This document shows, in pieces, positions 28,129-39,746 of a stretch of DNA of 64,000 bases. Each line of letters opens with the position of its first letter. The first letter of the stretch is position 1. Location of the stretch: contig AAZW01000020.1 in NCBI GenBank assembly GCA_000169995.1, forward strand, positions 1-64,000. Direction: 5' to 3'. The stretch comes from Vibrionales bacterium SWAT-3. GTDB taxonomy: Bacteria > Pseudomonadota > Gammaproteobacteria > Enterobacterales > Vibrionaceae. The notes below the pieces were generated by a model. The model had not been told where the DNA came from. It ran no database searches and saw only the letters and a program-made list of their open reading frames with translations. The translations under genes and the position numbers were made by a program.

Positions 28129-29335
28129 CTCGTGCTCCTTTAGGGATTACTACTACACCATCGTCAGAGACGTGGTAATGCTTTTTGTCTTCTTTCAGGT
28201 TAACACCAATCTGTGTACCCGGTGCGATGTCTGCATCTTTATCGACGATAACACGACGAAGTACACAGCCCTCGCCCACTTTTACGTCGCCTAATAAGAT
28301 ACTTTCACTGATGTCACACGCTGATGCAATATTGCTACGGAAACCAAGTACACACTTCTCGATACGAGAACCACGAACATAACTACCATTACACACTAAG
28401 CTATCTATGATTTGAACACGGCCATTAGCCGAGTCTGTAAACGTCGCAGGTGGTAACGGTGGATAGTAAGTGTGCAGTGGCCATTTGCGGTTGTATAGTG
28501 AGAATGGTGCATCTTTCTCAAGAAGATCCATGTGCGCTTGCCAGTACGCGTCAATCGTACCTACATCGCGCCAGTAAACTTCTTCTTTCTCACCAGTAAT
28601 TCGGTTGGTGCTGAAGTCATACACAAACACATCACCACGTGGGAACATGTTAGGAATAATGTCTTTACCAAAGTCATGTGAAGAACCTTCACGATCTGCA
28701 TCTTCAACGAGCTCCGCAAAAAGCTCATTTGCTTCAAATACGTAGTTACCCATTGAAACCAATGCCGAATCAGGGTCACCTGGAATTGGTTTAGGGTTTG
28801 CAGGCTTCTCCTCAAAGCCAATCATACGCCCTTCCGCATCAACTTCGATAACACCGAACTCTGATGCTTCAGCCAAAGGCATACGTAGAGCAGAAACCGT
28901 TAGTGCTGCTTTCTTCTCTTTGTGGAAATCAAGCATCTGCTTAATGTCCATCTTGTAAATATGGTCAGAACCAAAGATACAAACTTGATCCGGTTCTTCT
29001 AGCTGCATAAAGCGAAGGTTTTGGTAGATCGCATCTGCCGTGCCTTCATACCAACGCTTACCCGTACGCATTTGAGCAGGGATTGGGTCGATAAAACGAT
29101 CTGTTATACCACTGATATTCCAACCTTTTTTCATGTGGTGGAACAGTGACTGTGACTTGAACTGCGTTAATACATAGATCTTCATTAGATCCGCGTTAAC
29201 GAAGTTATTTAAAGCGAAATCAATTAAGCGGTAACTACCACCGAAAGGAACCGAGGGTTTGCTGCGCGATTCAGTTAAAGGTCTTAAACGAGAGCCTTCA
29301 CCACCAGCAAGAATCATTCCTAATACACCAGCCAT
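28118..29335 (-). CDS. glgC: Glucose-1-phosphate adenylyltransferase GlgC
   Basis: GlgC makes ADP-glucose, the committed step of glycogen synthesis. The chosen start at 29335 gives 405 residues and MAGVLGMILAGGEGSRLRPLT, with the nucleotide loop at about residues 10-20. It has the ribosome site ATGGAGAATAAA; the in-frame extension to 29413 looks non-coding. A C-terminal left-handed beta-helix region (VRGSRIEKCVLGFRSNI) is present. The leader RNA has a hairpin at 29371-29407 that may be a CsrA target. Confidence 0.95.
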   Translation of the reverse strand: MAGVLGMILAGGEGSRLRPLTESRSKPSVPFGGSYRLIDFALNNFVNADLMKIYVLTQFKSQSLFHHMKKGWNISGITDRFIDPIPAQMRTGKRWYEGTADAIYQNLRFMQLEEPDQVCIFGSDHIYKMDIKQMLDFHKEKKAALTVSALRMPLAEASEFGVIEVDAEGRMIGFEEKPANPKPIPGDPDSALVSMGNYVFEANELFAELVEDADREGSSHDFGKDIIPNMFPRGDVFVYDFSTNRITGEKEEVYWRDVGTIDAYWQAHMDLLEKDAPFSLYNRKWPLHTYYPPLPPATFTDSANGRVQIIDSLVCNGSYVRGSRIEKCVLGFRSNIASACDISESILLGDVKVGEGCVLRRVIVDKDADIAPGTQIGVNLKEDKKHYHVSDDGVVVIPKGARVGY

Positions 29336-29370
29336 TTTATTCTCCATATATTTATAGCTTGTCGATGTCA

Positions 29371-29407
29371 GTGCTCGTAGAGGTATCTTCCTCTGGGGGA
29401 TGAGCAC
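29371..29407 (-). promoter_or_regulatory. glgC: Structured glgC leader hairpin, possible CsrA site
   Basis: On the minus strand, GTGCTC pairs with GAGCAC and, inside, AGAGG pairs with CCTCT around the loop AAGATA. This exposes a GGA at the loop edge. A second GGA lies in the Shine-Dalgarno sequence (ATGGAG, 29342-29347). Paired GGA motifs of this kind occur in CsrA-repressed glgC leaders. Confidence 0.45.
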
Positions 29408-29826
29408 TAACAATGTTTTCGGTACTTAGCGAATATCCATTCACATACAGTGACAGTATCCTAAGCCAAACGTTGTTATGTGTGCACTATTCTTTGCACT
29501 TGGTTTTATATACGTTATCGACTTTCCTGCCGATTTCAATTTTTAATACGCCATTCTGTGCCATGTAAACTGATTGCTTTCCTAAGACTTAAAGCAGCTC
29601 ACATTACACCGTCTGGGCGAAACATTACATTAACACTCGACACACATCGGGTATACAACTAAATGCTGATCTGTGAGTTACAATATTCTAATTAAGTTAC
29701 ACATTCGTTACAGTTGCATAAGATAGTGTGATTAATCTCTTAATTTATTTTACCCTGTGAATTTAATAAATAATTACAACTAAGACTCAATTTCAACGAG
29801 TTGCATAATTAGTCATATATGAGTCG
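29408..29826. other. glgC upstream region, no gene seen
   Basis: No supported open frame was found. The part from 29660 to 29820 is AT-rich. It should contain the glgCA promoter on the minus strand, but I could not fix the boxes. Confidence 0.4.
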
Positions 29827-29856
29827 AAAAAAAGCAGCCTATTGGCTGCTTTTTAT
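29827..29856 (-). terminator. Terminator downstream of topA
   Basis: The stem AGCAGCC/GGCTGCT has a 4-base loop and is flanked by A and T runs on both sides, 16 bases after the topA stop. Confidence 0.88.
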
Positions 29857-29871
29857 ATCAATAACGTTCAG

Positions 29872-32502
29872 TTACTTTTCTTTGGGCTTTTTACGTTTAT
29901 CCGTTACTTCCCATTTACCGTCAATGTACAAGGCGGTCCAACCAGAAGGCTTACCATCCACTTCTGTACGAACGTAGTTCTCTTTTGTCTTACGACTAAA
30001 ACGAACCACTGTCGGCTTACCGTCTGGATCAGCAACTGGTGCTGTAGTCAGGTATTGGAACTTCGGTGAAATACGGTCTTTAAAGCGAACTAACTCTTCC
30101 ACTAAAGGAGCACGAGTTTCGCGTGATTTAGGGAAGTTACTTGCTGCCATGAATAGACCAGAAGCACCATCACGAAGCACAAAGTACGCATCTGAATTTT
30201 CACATGGAAGTTCAGGGAAATGTACTGGGTCTTCTTTTGGTGGCGCAACTTCGCCGTTTTTCAAAATTTTACGAGTGTTCTTACAATCTTCACTCGTACA
30301 ATCCATGTACTTACCGAATCGACCATTCTTCAGAACCATATCTGAGCCACACTTGTCACACTCAACAAGCGGACCATCATAGCCTTTTACTTTGAATTCG
30401 CCGTGTTCAACCACGTAACCTTCACAGTTCGGGTTATTACCACATACGTGCATCTTACGCTTATCATCGATCAGATAAGCATCCATTGCCGTTTCACAAA
30501 TTGGGCAACGCTTTTTAGCACGAAGGGCAGCTGTTTCAACATCTTCTTCAAGAACGTTGATAATACCTTCTTCATCACCAAGGTTAATCGTTGTCTTACA
30601 ACGCTCTTTTGGTGGAAGTGCATAACCAGAACAGCCTAGGAATACGCCTGTCGAAGCAGTGCGAATACCCATATTACGGCCACAAGTTGGACACTCAATA
30701 TCAGTTTCAACGATGTGGTTTGGCTTCATGCCGCCTGCATCTTCATCAAGATCCGCTTTTTCCAGATCACCGGTAAAATCTTTGAAGAAATTATCTAGCA
30801 CGCCTTTCCAGCTTGCTTCGCCTTCAGCGATTTGGTCTAACTTCTGCTCCATACGAGCCGTAAAGTCGTAGTTCATTAGGTCATTGAAGCTGCCGTCTAG
30901 ACGGTCAGTCACAATTTCACCCATCTTCTCAGCATAGAAACGACGCTGCTCAACTTTCACGTAACCACGATCTTGAATAGTAGAGATGATCGACGCGTAG
31001 GTTGAAGGACGACCGATACCACGTTTCTCAAGCTCTTTAACAAGCGCCGCTTCAGTGAAACGAGCCGGTGGCTTGGTAAAGTGTTGCTTAGGATCCAATG
31101 CAATGAGATCCAGCTTATCGCCAATTTGTACTGCAGGCAGGATCGTATCTTCGTTTTTACCCATCGGACGTTGAACACGAGTCCAGCCGTCGAATTTAAG
31201 GATACGACCTTTCGCTTTTAGCGTGTACTCTTCCGCTTTCACGCTTACCGTTGTTGAATCATATTGCGCAGGGGTCATTTGACACGCTACGAATTGATTC
31301 CAGATCAGCGAGTAAAGCTTGTGCGCGTCTGCGTCTACGCCATTTAAGTCTTCTGACTTAACATCAACGCTTGAAGGACGAATCGCTTCGTGAGCCTCTT
31401 GAGCGCCCTCTTTGCTGCCGTATACTAGCGCTTTAGGTGGCAGGTATTCTGCACCAAACTCAGAACCGATGTATTCACGAGCTGCTTCTACCGCTTCTGA
31501 ACTCAAGTTAGTTGAGTCAGTACGCATATAAGTAATGTAGCCCGCTTCGTATAGGCGTTGAGCCAACATCATGGTTTTCTTTACGCCGTAACCAAGACGA
31601 GTACTCGCAGCCTGTTGAAGCGTTGAAGTAATGTACGGTGCAGACGGCTTACTCTTCGTTGGGCGGTCTTCACGTTTACATACTTCGTATTGTGCTTTCT
31701 CAAGAACACTCAATGCAGCTTGCGTTTGCGCTTCGTTTTCAGGTTTAAACGCAACACCGTCTTTCTGAGCTACTTGAAGTCTAAAATCTGTTTTTTCTGC
31801 TGTTTTGGTATCAGCATGCACATCCCAGAACTCTTCCGGAATAAAGGCGTTGATCTCGCGCTCACGCTCAACAAGAAGCTTTACAGCAACTGATTGAACA
31901 CGGCCAGCGGATAGGCCTCGTGCTACTTTCTTCCAAAGCAGAGGTGACACCATAAAGCCAACAACACGGTCCATAAAACGTCGTGCTTGCTGTGCGTTTA
32001 CGCCATCGATGTTTAGCTCACCTGGAGTTTCAAAAGCTTGTTGAATTGCGTTCTTGGTGATTTCGTTAAACACCACTCGCTTGTATCGCGTTTCATCGCC
32101 ACCGATGATCTCACGAAGGTGCCATGCGATAGCTTCTCCTTCGCGGTCCAAATCGGTTGCGAGATAAACATGGTCTGCGTTCTCAGCCAGTTTTTGCAGT
32201 TCAGCAACAACTTTTTCTTTACCCGGTAATACTTGGTAATTTGCTTCCCACTCTTTATACGGGTTAATACCCATCTTTTTGATAAGAGCTTTGCGATCTT
32301 TTTCTTTCTTGATACGAGCTTTTTCTTCTGGGCTCATACCCTTTGTTGAAACTGCAGCAGCCTTTTTACCAGTACTTTGACCTGCCGTTGGTAAGTCACG
32401 TACGTGACCTACACTCGACTTAACGACAAAGTCTTTGCCAAGGTATTTATTGATAGTTTTAGCCTTGGCCGGCGACTCCACTATAACGAGCGATTTACCC
32501 AT
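29872..32502 (-). CDS. topA: DNA topoisomerase I
   Basis: TopA relaxes negative supercoils. The start at 32502 gives [17 protein letters not shown], the beginning of the TOPRIM domain, and 876 residues. The active-site Tyr lies in [14 protein letters not shown] (about residue 326). Three C-terminal four-cysteine zinc ribbons begin at [28 protein letters not shown] and [16 protein letters not shown], followed by the Trp-rich end. The ATG eight codons upstream is less likely. yciN lies divergently upstream. Confidence 0.97.
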   Translation of the reverse strand: MGKSLVIVESPAKAKTINKYLGKDFVVKSSVGHVRDLPTAGQSTGKKAAAVSTKGMSPEEKARIKKEKDRKALIKKMGINPYKEWEANYQVLPGKEKVVAELQKLAENADHVYLATDLDREGEAIAWHLREIIGGDETRYKRVVFNEITKNAIQQAFETPGELNIDGVNAQQARRFMDRVVGFMVSPLLWKKVARGLSAGRVQSVAVKLLVEREREINAFIPEEFWDVHADTKTAEKTDFRLQVAQKDGVAFKPENEAQTQAALSVLEKAQYEVCKREDRPTKSKPSAPYITSTLQQAASTRLGYGVKKTMMLAQRLYEAGYITYMRTDSTNLSSEAVEAAREYIGSEFGAEYLPPKALVYGSKEGAQEAHEAIRPSSVDVKSEDLNGVDADAHKLYSLIWNQFVACQMTPAQYDSTTVSVKAEEYTLKAKGRILKFDGWTRVQRPMGKNEDTILPAVQIGDKLDLIALDPKQHFTKPPARFTEAALVKELEKRGIGRPSTYASIISTIQDRGYVKVEQRRFYAEKMGEIVTDRLDGSFNDLMNYDFTARMEQKLDQIAEGEASWKGVLDNFFKDFTGDLEKADLDEDAGGMKPNHIVETDIECPTCGRNMGIRTASTGVFLGCSGYALPPKERCKTTINLGDEEGIINVLEEDVETAALRAKKRCPICETAMDAYLIDDKRKMHVCGNNPNCEGYVVEHGEFKVKGYDGPLVECDKCGSDMVLKNGRFGKYMDCTSEDCKNTRKILKNGEVAPPKEDPVHFPELPCENSDAYFVLRDGASGLFMAASNFPKSRETRAPLVEELVRFKDRISPKFQYLTTAPVADPDGKPTVVRFSRKTKENYVRTEVDGKPSGWTALYIDGKWEVTDKRKKPKEK

Positions 32503-32941
32503 ATTGACTCTAACGTCCTTAATCACGATGCTTTAGCACCAACAATTTAACTTGTGGGCTTTTACGCATGATATTCTAAATTCATTGCTTCTTTTTTTAC
32601 TATTGTGCGAGATTACTAGAAGATCAACCGCTTTTTTCAAAATTGGATCTGATCGCTCGACAATTCGTCGACTCACAGATAAAAGGGTCACAATATAAAG
32701 AAGCTATAAAGTACTCGAAAAGAATACTAGCAAGGGCCTATTCATCAGGCATTAACTCTAAACGGGCTCATACTAAGCTTGTCCACGAATCGAACGCGAG
32801 CCCCATTCCATTATTTTTGCCATAAATCACAAAATAAATTGTGGATATTCGAAAAGACTCTCTTAATCGGTTGTGAAATCATTGAATTTCTAGTTCGACA
32901 CCATAAACTCAACATTATATTCAGTTATCAGAGATAAACTC
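32503..32941. other. topA-yciN divergent region, no gene seen
   Basis: This stretch of 439 bases carries the topA promoter on the minus strand and the yciN promoter on the plus strand. A 60-codon open frame at 32643-32825 has no ribosome site and no family resemblance, so it is left out. Confidence 0.4.
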
Positions 32942-33187
32942 ATGACAAAGAAAGTAATAGCAGAATTTGATTTACTGCTTATCGCAAACCAAATTATCCA
33001 ATCACATGATGACTACATTGAAGGCATGCGCGCAAACAGCGTAGTAGAGAAAGACGATGTACTCGTCTTCAAAGGCGAATACTTCCTAGACAGCAATGGG
33101 ATGCCGACAGAGAATACAACCGCAGTATTTAACATGTTTAAATACTTAGCGCACCATCTTTCAAAAGAATTTACACTTCAGCAGTAA
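32942..33187 (+). CDS. yciN: YciN family protein (DUF2498)
   Basis: An 81-residue cytoplasmic protein of unknown function. The motif VLVFKGEYFLDSNGMPTENTTAVFNMFKYLAH matches YciN almost position by position, and its place beside topA is the same as in Escherichia coli. A terminator follows directly. Confidence 0.88.
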   Translation: MTKKVIAEFDLLLIANQIIQSHDDYIEGMRANSVVEKDDVLVFKGEYFLDSNGMPTENTTAVFNMFKYLAHHLSKEFTLQQ

Positions 33188-33190
33188 TTA

Positions 33191-33219
33191 AAAAGCTTGC
33201 CATTTAGGCAAGCTTTTTT
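33191..33219. terminator. Bidirectional terminator between yciN and aroA
   Basis: AAAAGCTTGCC/GGCAAGCTTTTTT has a 5-base loop and lies between convergent genes. Confidence 0.9.
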
Positions 33220-33249
33220 ACTTCCTGAGCTTATATCAACTTAGCATTC

Positions 33250-34530
33250 TTATTGACTCAGCATCTTCAGTTTGTCGAAGTAGTCAGGGAATGTCTTTGA
33301 TGTACAACCTGGATCATTAATCGTTACCGGCGTATCGCTTAGCGCGACCAATGAAAAACACATTGCCATACGGTGATCATCGTAAGTATCAATCGCCGCA
33401 TGTTTCAATTCAGCCACTGGATTAACGATGATGTAGTCTTCACCCTCTTCTACCTCAGCACCCACTTTACGGAGCTCGGTTGCCATAGCAGCAAGACGAT
33501 CAGTCTCTTTCACGCGCCAGTTGTAGACGTTACGAATCGCTGTTGTGCCTTTTGCAAACAGTGCAGTGGTCGCAATCGTCATTGCTGCATCAGGAATATG
33601 GTTGTAATCCATATCAATGCCCTTCAGCTCCCCGCAGCGAGAAATAACATAGTCATCACCCCATTCAATTTCAGCACCCATTTTTTCAAGTGCATCAGCA
33701 AATTGGATATCACCTTGGATACTGTTTTTACCAATACCCGTTACCTTAATTTCACCACCTTTAATCGCAGCTGCTGCTAGGAAGTAAGACGCGGAAGATG
33801 CATCGCCCTCGACAAGGAAATCACCTGGTGCTTTGTATGATTGACCCGTTGGAATGACAAATTCTTGGTAGTCATTGTTGACCACGTCCACACCAAATTG
33901 TTTCATAATGTGTAGCGTGATATCGATGTATGGCTTAGAAACCAATTCACCCTCAATCTTGATGCTCACTTCACCTTCTGCTAACGGTGCTGCCATCAAA
34001 AATGCAGTCAAAAATTGGCTAGAAATAGAACCGTCGATCGAAACCGTACCGCTTTTCAGACCCGTGCCTGTGATTTTCAACGGTGGGTAGTTTTCATTTT
34101 CTAAATATTCAACGTCAGCGCCAGCTTCTCGTAGAGCATTTACTAGGTGGCCAATCGGGCGCTCTTTCATGCGCGGCTCACCAGTTAGAACGTATTCACC
34201 ACGGCCTAAACAAAGCGCAGCCGCAAGCGGACGCATCGCAGTACCCGCGTTACCTAAGAAAAGTTCGAGGGCTTTGTCGTTTGAAAATGCACCACCAACG
34301 CCCGTCACTTCACATACGGTTTTGTCCGCAGATAGCTGATAATCTACACCTAACTGGGTCAGAGCATTCAGCATGTGGCGAATGTCATCACTGTCTAATA
34401 AGTTAGTTAGGCGAGTCGTTCCAGTTGAAAGCGCAGCCAAAAGAAGCGCACGGTTAGAAACACTTTTAGAGCCAGGTAGGTTAACTTCCCCACTCACTTT
34501 TTGAATTGGTTGTAACGTAAGGCTTTCCAT
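33250..34530 (-). CDS. aroA: EPSP synthase (3-phosphoshikimate 1-carboxyvinyltransferase)
   Basis: AroA joins phosphoenolpyruvate to shikimate-3-phosphate in the aromatic amino acid pathway. The start at 34530 gives [22 protein letters not shown], identical in pattern to Escherichia coli AroA, and 426 residues. Both family signatures are present: [18 protein letters not shown] (about residues 87-104) and [20 protein letters not shown] (about 336-355). No cotranscribed neighbour is seen; serC is not adjacent. Confidence 0.97.
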   Translation of the reverse strand: MESLTLQPIQKVSGEVNLPGSKSVSNRALLLAALSTGTTRLTNLLDSDDIRHMLNALTQLGVDYQLSADKTVCEVTGVGGAFSNDKALELFLGNAGTAMRPLAAALCLGRGEYVLTGEPRMKERPIGHLVNALREAGADVEYLENENYPPLKITGTGLKSGTVSIDGSISSQFLTAFLMAAPLAEGEVSIKIEGELVSKPYIDITLHIMKQFGVDVVNNDYQEFVIPTGQSYKAPGDFLVEGDASSASYFLAAAAIKGGEIKVTGIGKNSIQGDIQFADALEKMGAEIEWGDDYVISRCGELKGIDMDYNHIPDAAMTIATTALFAKGTTAIRNVYNWRVKETDRLAAMATELRKVGAEVEEGEDYIIVNPVAELKHAAIDTYDDHRMAMCFSLVALSDTPVTINDPGCTSKTFPDYFDKLKMLSQ

Positions 34531-34692
34531 TAAATCTTTTAGTCCTTGTACCACCCGAAGTCACTGGCGAGTATTTATTTTCGGGTGATGAATAATTCTT
34601 CGTACTTGCAGACTAACGAACTTTTCCAATGAACTCCAGAGCTAATCCGTTTCAAAAAGGTGATAAATCAGCCAACCAATCGTATTTTTATA

Positions 34693-35148
34693 CTAGTACA
34701 CGAGATCAACACGAACGCCATCTGAAAAATAAAGAATTCTCACGTCGTCACCTCGGTTAAATAACATCGTGCTATCGACGTCTTGGATGATATTCACGAG
34801 CTTGTCATCTTTGGTTTTAACCAGTAGTTCAACCAATTTATACTCCACTCGATATTGACTATTACCTCTGTTTCGAGCGATTCCAGCCCCAGCAACAGCA
34901 CCGACAGCCGTTGCCACCTCTCTACCTGTACCATCACCAAATTGGTTACCAATTAAACCACCAATTGCGGCACCTAATAGTGTTTCCCAGCCGCTCGCTT
35001 TCGATTCCACTATCTCTTGTTGAGTAATATATCTCACGGTATCAATTTCACCATAAACAACCTCATTCACCGGTCGAGCTTGATTTCGGTTATAAGCTGC
35101 ATTTGCCAACATGGGCAAAACAAGTAAAATCCAAAGCAACTTCTTCAT
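34693..35148 (-). CDS. Glycine-zipper 2TM domain outer-membrane-type protein
   Basis: A 151-residue exported protein with signal peptide MKKLLWILLVLPMLANA. The middle has a glycine-zipper segment, LLGAAIGGLIGNQFGDGTGR followed by AVGAVAGAGIA, as in the SlyB/Rickettsia 17-kDa family. No lipobox Cys is visible, so it may be periplasmic or membrane-inserted without acylation. The function is unknown. It is divergent from aat. Confidence 0.8.
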   Translation of the reverse strand: MKKLLWILLVLPMLANAAYNRNQARPVNEVVYGEIDTVRYITQQEIVESKASGWETLLGAAIGGLIGNQFGDGTGREVATAVGAVAGAGIARNRGNSQYRVEYKLVELLVKTKDDKLVNIIQDVDSTMLFNRGDDVRILYFSDGVRVDLVY

Positions 35149-35201
35149 GGTAGAACTCCTAATGACCTCATGGTCAGTGATTAATCTGAAACGCGGTACT
35201 T

Positions 35202-35912
35202 ATGACTATATACCTAACTGAACTCGATACTACTAGTATAGAGTTTCCATCTCCCTTCGATGCACTGGATGAGCCGAATGGCCTTCTTGCTTTTGGGGGT
35301 GATCTATCGCCAATGCGAATCTTAAATGCTTATAGTCACGGTATATTTCCATGGTATGGGCCAGGTGAGCCTATACTTTGGTGGAGCCCAGCACCACGAG
35401 CGGTATTTAATCCTAAGACATTCAAACCATCGAAAAGTCTTAAAAAGTTTCAAAGAAAACATAATTATCGTGTCAGCATTAATCAAGCGACGGATAGAGT
35501 CATCGGTTATTGCTCATCGTTAAGACCGGAAGAAGAGACCTGGCTAAACAGCGACATGCAGGCCGCCTACCGAGAGCTCGCTTCGTTAGGCTTCTGTCAC
35601 TCGGTGGAAGTCTGGCAAGGTGACGAGCTAGTCGGTGGGCTGTATGGCTTACAAAGAGGGCAAGTCTTTTGCGGTGAATCCATGTTTAGCTTGAAGACCA
35701 ACGCCTCGAAAGTCGCACTATGGTATTTTTGTCACCACTTTGCTCGGTCTGGAGGGAAGCTCATTGATTGCCAAGTCATGAACCCTCACTTGGAATCTTT
35801 GGGAGCGATGGAAGTCGAAAGAGAAGAGTTTCTCAGCTCTCTGCAATTACTAAAAGATAAGCCTGGTAACGATGCATGCTTTGAAAACCAATGGCTAGAG
35901 GAAATGCCTTAA
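35202..35912 (+). CDS. aat: Leucyl/phenylalanyl-tRNA-protein transferase
   Basis: Aat adds Leu or Phe to proteins with N-terminal Arg or Lys, marking them for ClpS-ClpAP. The 236-residue protein has the family start FPSPFDALDEPNGLLAFGGDL, then YSHGIFPWYGPGEPILWWSP, and the middle motif GGLYGLQRGQVFCGESMFS. The stop overlaps the bpt start by one base (TAATG), so the two transferases are co-translated. clpA and clpS lie a little downstream on the other strand. Confidence 0.97.
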   Translation: MTIYLTELDTTSIEFPSPFDALDEPNGLLAFGGDLSPMRILNAYSHGIFPWYGPGEPILWWSPAPRAVFNPKTFKPSKSLKKFQRKHNYRVSINQATDRVIGYCSSLRPEEETWLNSDMQAAYRELASLGFCHSVEVWQGDELVGGLYGLQRGQVFCGESMFSLKTNASKVALWYFCHHFARSGGKLIDCQVMNPHLESLGAMEVEREEFLSSLQLLKDKPGNDACFENQWLEEMP

Positions 35913-36610
35913 TGAATCCAGATTTACAACAAATCAGAATTGGATTAACAGACAATCATGCATGTAGCTACCTCCCCCACCTTGAAGAGAGAGTTGCAGT
36001 CACGCTTGATGAGCACATGCACACCTCAGAGAATTATGAAGTGCTGCTTGCGAATGGTTTTCGTCGCAGCGGCGCTACTATCTATAAGCCACATTGCGAT
36101 AATTGTTCAGCATGTCAGGCGATTCGCCTTTCAATCCCCGACATTAAGTTTTCCAAAAGTCAGCGAAGAATTCTCAACAAAGCGAAAACCTTTAGTTGGG
36201 AACTCAAAGATACAATGGATGATAACTGGTTTGACTTATATAGCCGTTATATCACCGCTCGCCATCGTTCAGGCACGATGTACCCACCGAAAAAAGAAGA
36301 GTTTCTACAATTTTCTAAAAATGAGTGGTTAACCACTAAGTTCATGCATATTTACAACGAGACCGACCTCGTTGGCATCGCTGTGACCGATGTGATGTCT
36401 CACTGCACCAGTGCGTTTTATACCTTTTTCGATCCGGATATCGATATATCCATGGGGACGCTTGGCGTTTTGTTCCAAATCCAACATGCTCAGAAAGAAC
36501 ACAAACAGTGGCTATATTTGGGTTATCAAATCGATGAATGCCCTGCTATGAACTATAAAGTACGATTTCAACGTCATCAAAGGCTAGTAAATCAGCGGTG
36601 GCAAGGGTAG
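35912..36610 (+). CDS. bpt: Aspartate/glutamate leucyltransferase (Bpt)
   Basis: Bpt transfers Leu to N-terminal Asp or Glu, the other route into the N-degron pathway. I start at the ATG at 35912 (MNPDLQQIRIGLTDNHACSYLP) and not at 35891, because it overlaps the aat stop and matches the family. The N-terminal cysteine motif (CSYLP, then HCDNCSACQAIRLSI) and the C-terminal YLGYQIDECPAMNYKVRFQR are present. The length is 232 residues, normal for the family. Confidence 0.95.
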   Translation: MNPDLQQIRIGLTDNHACSYLPHLEERVAVTLDEHMHTSENYEVLLANGFRRSGATIYKPHCDNCSACQAIRLSIPDIKFSKSQRRILNKAKTFSWELKDTMDDNWFDLYSRYITARHRSGTMYPPKKEEFLQFSKNEWLTTKFMHIYNETDLVGIAVTDVMSHCTSAFYTFFDPDIDISMGTLGVLFQIQHAQKEHKQWLYLGYQIDECPAMNYKVRFQRHQRLVNQRWQG

Positions 36611-36691
36611 AATACGCCACAACTTTACATATTTTGATTTTGACGGCACAATCAAGCCGTTGAAAACCGCCAAGTTTCGAAAGAGGATTAG

Positions 36692-36910
<219 letters not shown>

Positions 36911-36934
36911 TTTTTAATTATCGAATACGATAAG

Positions 36935-36961
36935 AAACGGAGCTTAATGCTCCGTTTTTTA
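36935..36961 (+). terminator. Terminator after infA
   Basis: The stem CGGAGC/GCTCCG has a 5-base loop and ends in TTTTTT. Confidence 0.88.
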
Positions 36962-36997
36962 TCGCCTGAACATTGCTCCTTTAGCAAAACCTTTCCG

Positions 36998-37044
<47 letters not shown>

Positions 37045-37112
37045 AGCATAAAAAAACGCACAACCTAAGTCATGCGTTTTATCTCTAAGCTATTGAGCTA
37101 TATGCCACTTTG

Positions 37113-39386
37113 TTAGTGCATCACTTCTTCTTTAGCACCAACATAGACAAAATGCAGTTCGTCTTTTTTAAGTGTTACTTTAACCGTACCACCATCAACT
37201 AAGCTACCGAACAACAGTTCATTCGCAAGAGGCTTCTTAAGCTTCTCTTGAATCACACGCCACATTGGACGAGCCCCCATTGTCTTGTCATAGCCTTTGT
37301 CTGCTAACCAGTGACGAGCGTCTTCAGAAACCTCTAGAGATACACCACGTGCGTCCAGTTGAACCTGAAGCTCAACAATGAACTTGTCGACGACTTGACT
37401 AATCACGCTTGGATCCAAGCTGTTGAACCAAATGATGTTGTCAAGACGGTTACGGAACTCAGGAGTAAACACTTTCTTGATTTCACCCATCGCATCTGGC
37501 GCATGATCTTGTTGGATCAGGCCGATCGATTTCTTCTCTGTCTCAGCCACACCCGCATTAGTTGTCATCACTAAAATCACGTTACGGAAATCCGCTTTAC
37601 GACCGTTATTATCCGTTAGAGTACCGTTATCCATCACCTGAAGTAGTAGGTTGAAGATGTCCGGGTGAGCTTTCTCGATCTCATCAAGCAATACAACCGA
37701 GTGCGGATTCTTAATAACCGCATCCGTTAACAGGCCACCTTGATCGTATCCAACATAACCAGGAGGAGCACCAATTAAGCGACTCACTGAGTGACGCTCA
37801 CCGTACTCAGACATATCAAAGCGCAGCAGTTCAATACCCATCAGCTTAGACAGTTGAACCGTCACCTCAGTTTTACCTACACCAGTAGGGCCGGCGAATA
37901 GGAATGAACCAACAGGCTTATTGTCAGCACCAAGTCCTGCACGCGTTAGCTTGATCGCTTCGCTCAATACATCGATAGCTGGGTCTTGTCCGAACACCAA
38001 CATTTTCATGCGGTCGTCCAATTTCTGCAGCGTATCTTTGTCTGAAGAAGATACAGACTTCTCTGGAATACGAGCCATTTTCGCAACCATTGACTCAATG
38101 TCCGCCACGCTAACTGTCTTCTTACGACGGCTTGCTGGAGCTAGACGACTACGAGCACCCGCTTCATCAATAACATCGATCGCCTTATCAGGAAGATGAC
38201 GTTCGTTAATGTATTTCGCAGACAACTCAACAGCCGCACGCAACGCCTTATTGGTGTAACGTACTTCGTGGTGAGCCTCGTATTTTGGCTTCAAGCCAAT
38301 CAGAATCTTAGTCGTATCATCTAATGAAGGCTCGACAATGTCGATTTTTTGGAAGCGACGAGAGAGCGCGCGCTCCTTCTCAAAAATACTACTGTATTCT
38401 TGGTAGGTCGTAGAACCGATGCAACGCAACTTACCGCTGCTTAGTAGTGGTTTGATTAAGTTAGCCGCATCCACCTGACCGCCCGATGCTGCACCCGCAC
38501 CAATAATGGTATGGATTTCATCGATGAACAGAATCGCGTCTTCTTCTTTCTCTAATTGCTTAAGAATTGCTTTAAAACGTTTCTCAAAATCACCACGATA
38601 TTTAGTACCCGCAAGCAGTGAACCAATATCTAGAGAGTAAATCACGCTACTCTGAATAATTTCAGGCACCTGTCCTTCAACGATACGCCATGCAAGACCT
38701 TCAGCAATAGCCGTTTTACCAACACCCGCTTCACCAACGAGTAGAGGGTTGTTTTTACGACGGCGACATAGGACTTGAATAGTTCGCTCAAGCTCTTTAT
38801 CACGACCGATTAGTGGGTCAATATTGCCTTGCTTCGCTACTTCATTGAGGTTGGTCGCAAAGTTTTCTAAACGATCTTCTGAATTCGCTTCTTCGGCATT
38901 CTCTGCACCACCAAACGAATCAGATGATGAAGCACTATCGCCTTCATTACTGGCTTTAGTAATACCATGTGAGATGAAGTTAACGATATCCAAACGGCTA
39001 ATGTCATTTTTCTTAAGAAGATAAGCCGCGTGAGACTCTTGCTCACTGAAAATAGCGACAAGCACGTTAGCACCTGTTACTTCACTGCGACCCGAAGATT
39101 GAACATGAAAAACAGCACGTTGAAGTACTCGTTGGAAACTCAACGTAGGTTGGGTCTCACGAGTTTCGTCACTTTCTGGGATAAGTGGGGTCGTTTGATC
39201 AATAAAAATGTCGAGCTCGTTGCGAAGAGCATCGAGATCAGCCTGACAAGCTTGGAGCGCTTCCTTGGCCGCATCATTTTCTAATAATGCTAGTAGGAGG
39301 TGTTCGACAGTCATAAATTCATGTCGCTTGTCTCGCGCACGAGCAAATGCGCCATTTAAACTCGACTCTAATTCTTTATTTAGCAT
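37113..39386 (-). CDS. clpA: Clp protease ATP-binding subunit ClpA
   Basis: ClpA unfolds substrates and feeds them to ClpP; with ClpS it degrades N-degron proteins. The 757 residues match the family length. The Clp N-domain is followed by two AAA+ modules with Walker A loops [14 protein letters not shown] and [14 protein letters not shown], Walker [16 protein letters not shown], and the ClpP-binding IGL-type loop ([11 protein letters not shown]). clpS lies just upstream on the same strand (39 bp apart). Confidence 0.98.
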   Translation of the reverse strand: MLNKELESSLNGAFARARDKRHEFMTVEHLLLALLENDAAKEALQACQADLDALRNELDIFIDQTTPLIPESDETRETQPTLSFQRVLQRAVFHVQSSGRSEVTGANVLVAIFSEQESHAAYLLKKNDISRLDIVNFISHGITKASNEGDSASSSDSFGGAENAEEANSEDRLENFATNLNEVAKQGNIDPLIGRDKELERTIQVLCRRRKNNPLLVGEAGVGKTAIAEGLAWRIVEGQVPEIIQSSVIYSLDIGSLLAGTKYRGDFEKRFKAILKQLEKEEDAILFIDEIHTIIGAGAASGGQVDAANLIKPLLSSGKLRCIGSTTYQEYSSIFEKERALSRRFQKIDIVEPSLDDTTKILIGLKPKYEAHHEVRYTNKALRAAVELSAKYINERHLPDKAIDVIDEAGARSRLAPASRRKKTVSVADIESMVAKMARIPEKSVSSSDKDTLQKLDDRMKMLVFGQDPAIDVLSEAIKLTRAGLGADNKPVGSFLFAGPTGVGKTEVTVQLSKLMGIELLRFDMSEYGERHSVSRLIGAPPGYVGYDQGGLLTDAVIKNPHSVVLLDEIEKAHPDIFNLLLQVMDNGTLTDNNGRKADFRNVILVMTTNAGVAETEKKSIGLIQQDHAPDAMGEIKKVFTPEFRNRLDNIIWFNSLDPSVISQVVDKFIVELQVQLDARGVSLEVSEDARHWLADKGYDKTMGARPMWRVIQEKLKKPLANELLFGSLVDGGTVKVTLKKDELHFVYVGAKEEVMH

Positions 39387-39425
39387 AAGTACCTCCTAAG
39401 GGAACAACAGTGTTGTTCGAGCAAT

Positions 39426-39746
39426 TTATACTTGCTCCATTGTACATAGTAGCGGATGCTCATTTTCCTTTGAGTACATCGTGACTTGCGCTACCTTTGT
39501 TTCCGCTATTTCAGCACTGTATGTGCCGCATATAGCTTTACCTTCATAATGAACCTTGAGCATCACTTCCGTTGCTTTTTCGATATCTAGTGAGAAGAAT
39601 CGCTCTAGGATCTCGATTACAAAGTCCATTGGCGTGTAATCATCGTTATTCAGTACGACGTTATACATTGCCGGTGGCTTTACTTTTGTTGCTTCTTTCT
39701 CCAGTAAATCTGAGCCTGGAGATGCCCATTCAAAGTTTCTGCTCAT
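39426..39746 (-). CDS. clpS: ClpAP adaptor ClpS
   Basis: ClpS binds N-terminal Leu, Phe, Tyr or Trp and delivers the protein to ClpA. The 106-residue protein has the core segment [20 protein letters not shown], containing the conserved Asn-Asp and Thr-Pro-Met-Asp binding-pocket residues, and the end [14 protein letters not shown]. It is upstream of clpA in the same operon. Divergent cspD is at 40316. Confidence 0.97.
   Translation of the reverse strand: MSRNFEWASPGSDLLEKEATKVKPPAMYNVVLNNDDYTPMDFVIEILERFFSLDIEKATEVMLKVHYEGKAICGTYSAEIAETKVAQVTMYSKENEHPLLCTMEQV

Noticed and set aside
32643..32825. A 60-codon open frame upstream of yciN.
   Set aside because: It has no ribosome site, shows no family resemblance and lies in the topA promoter region.
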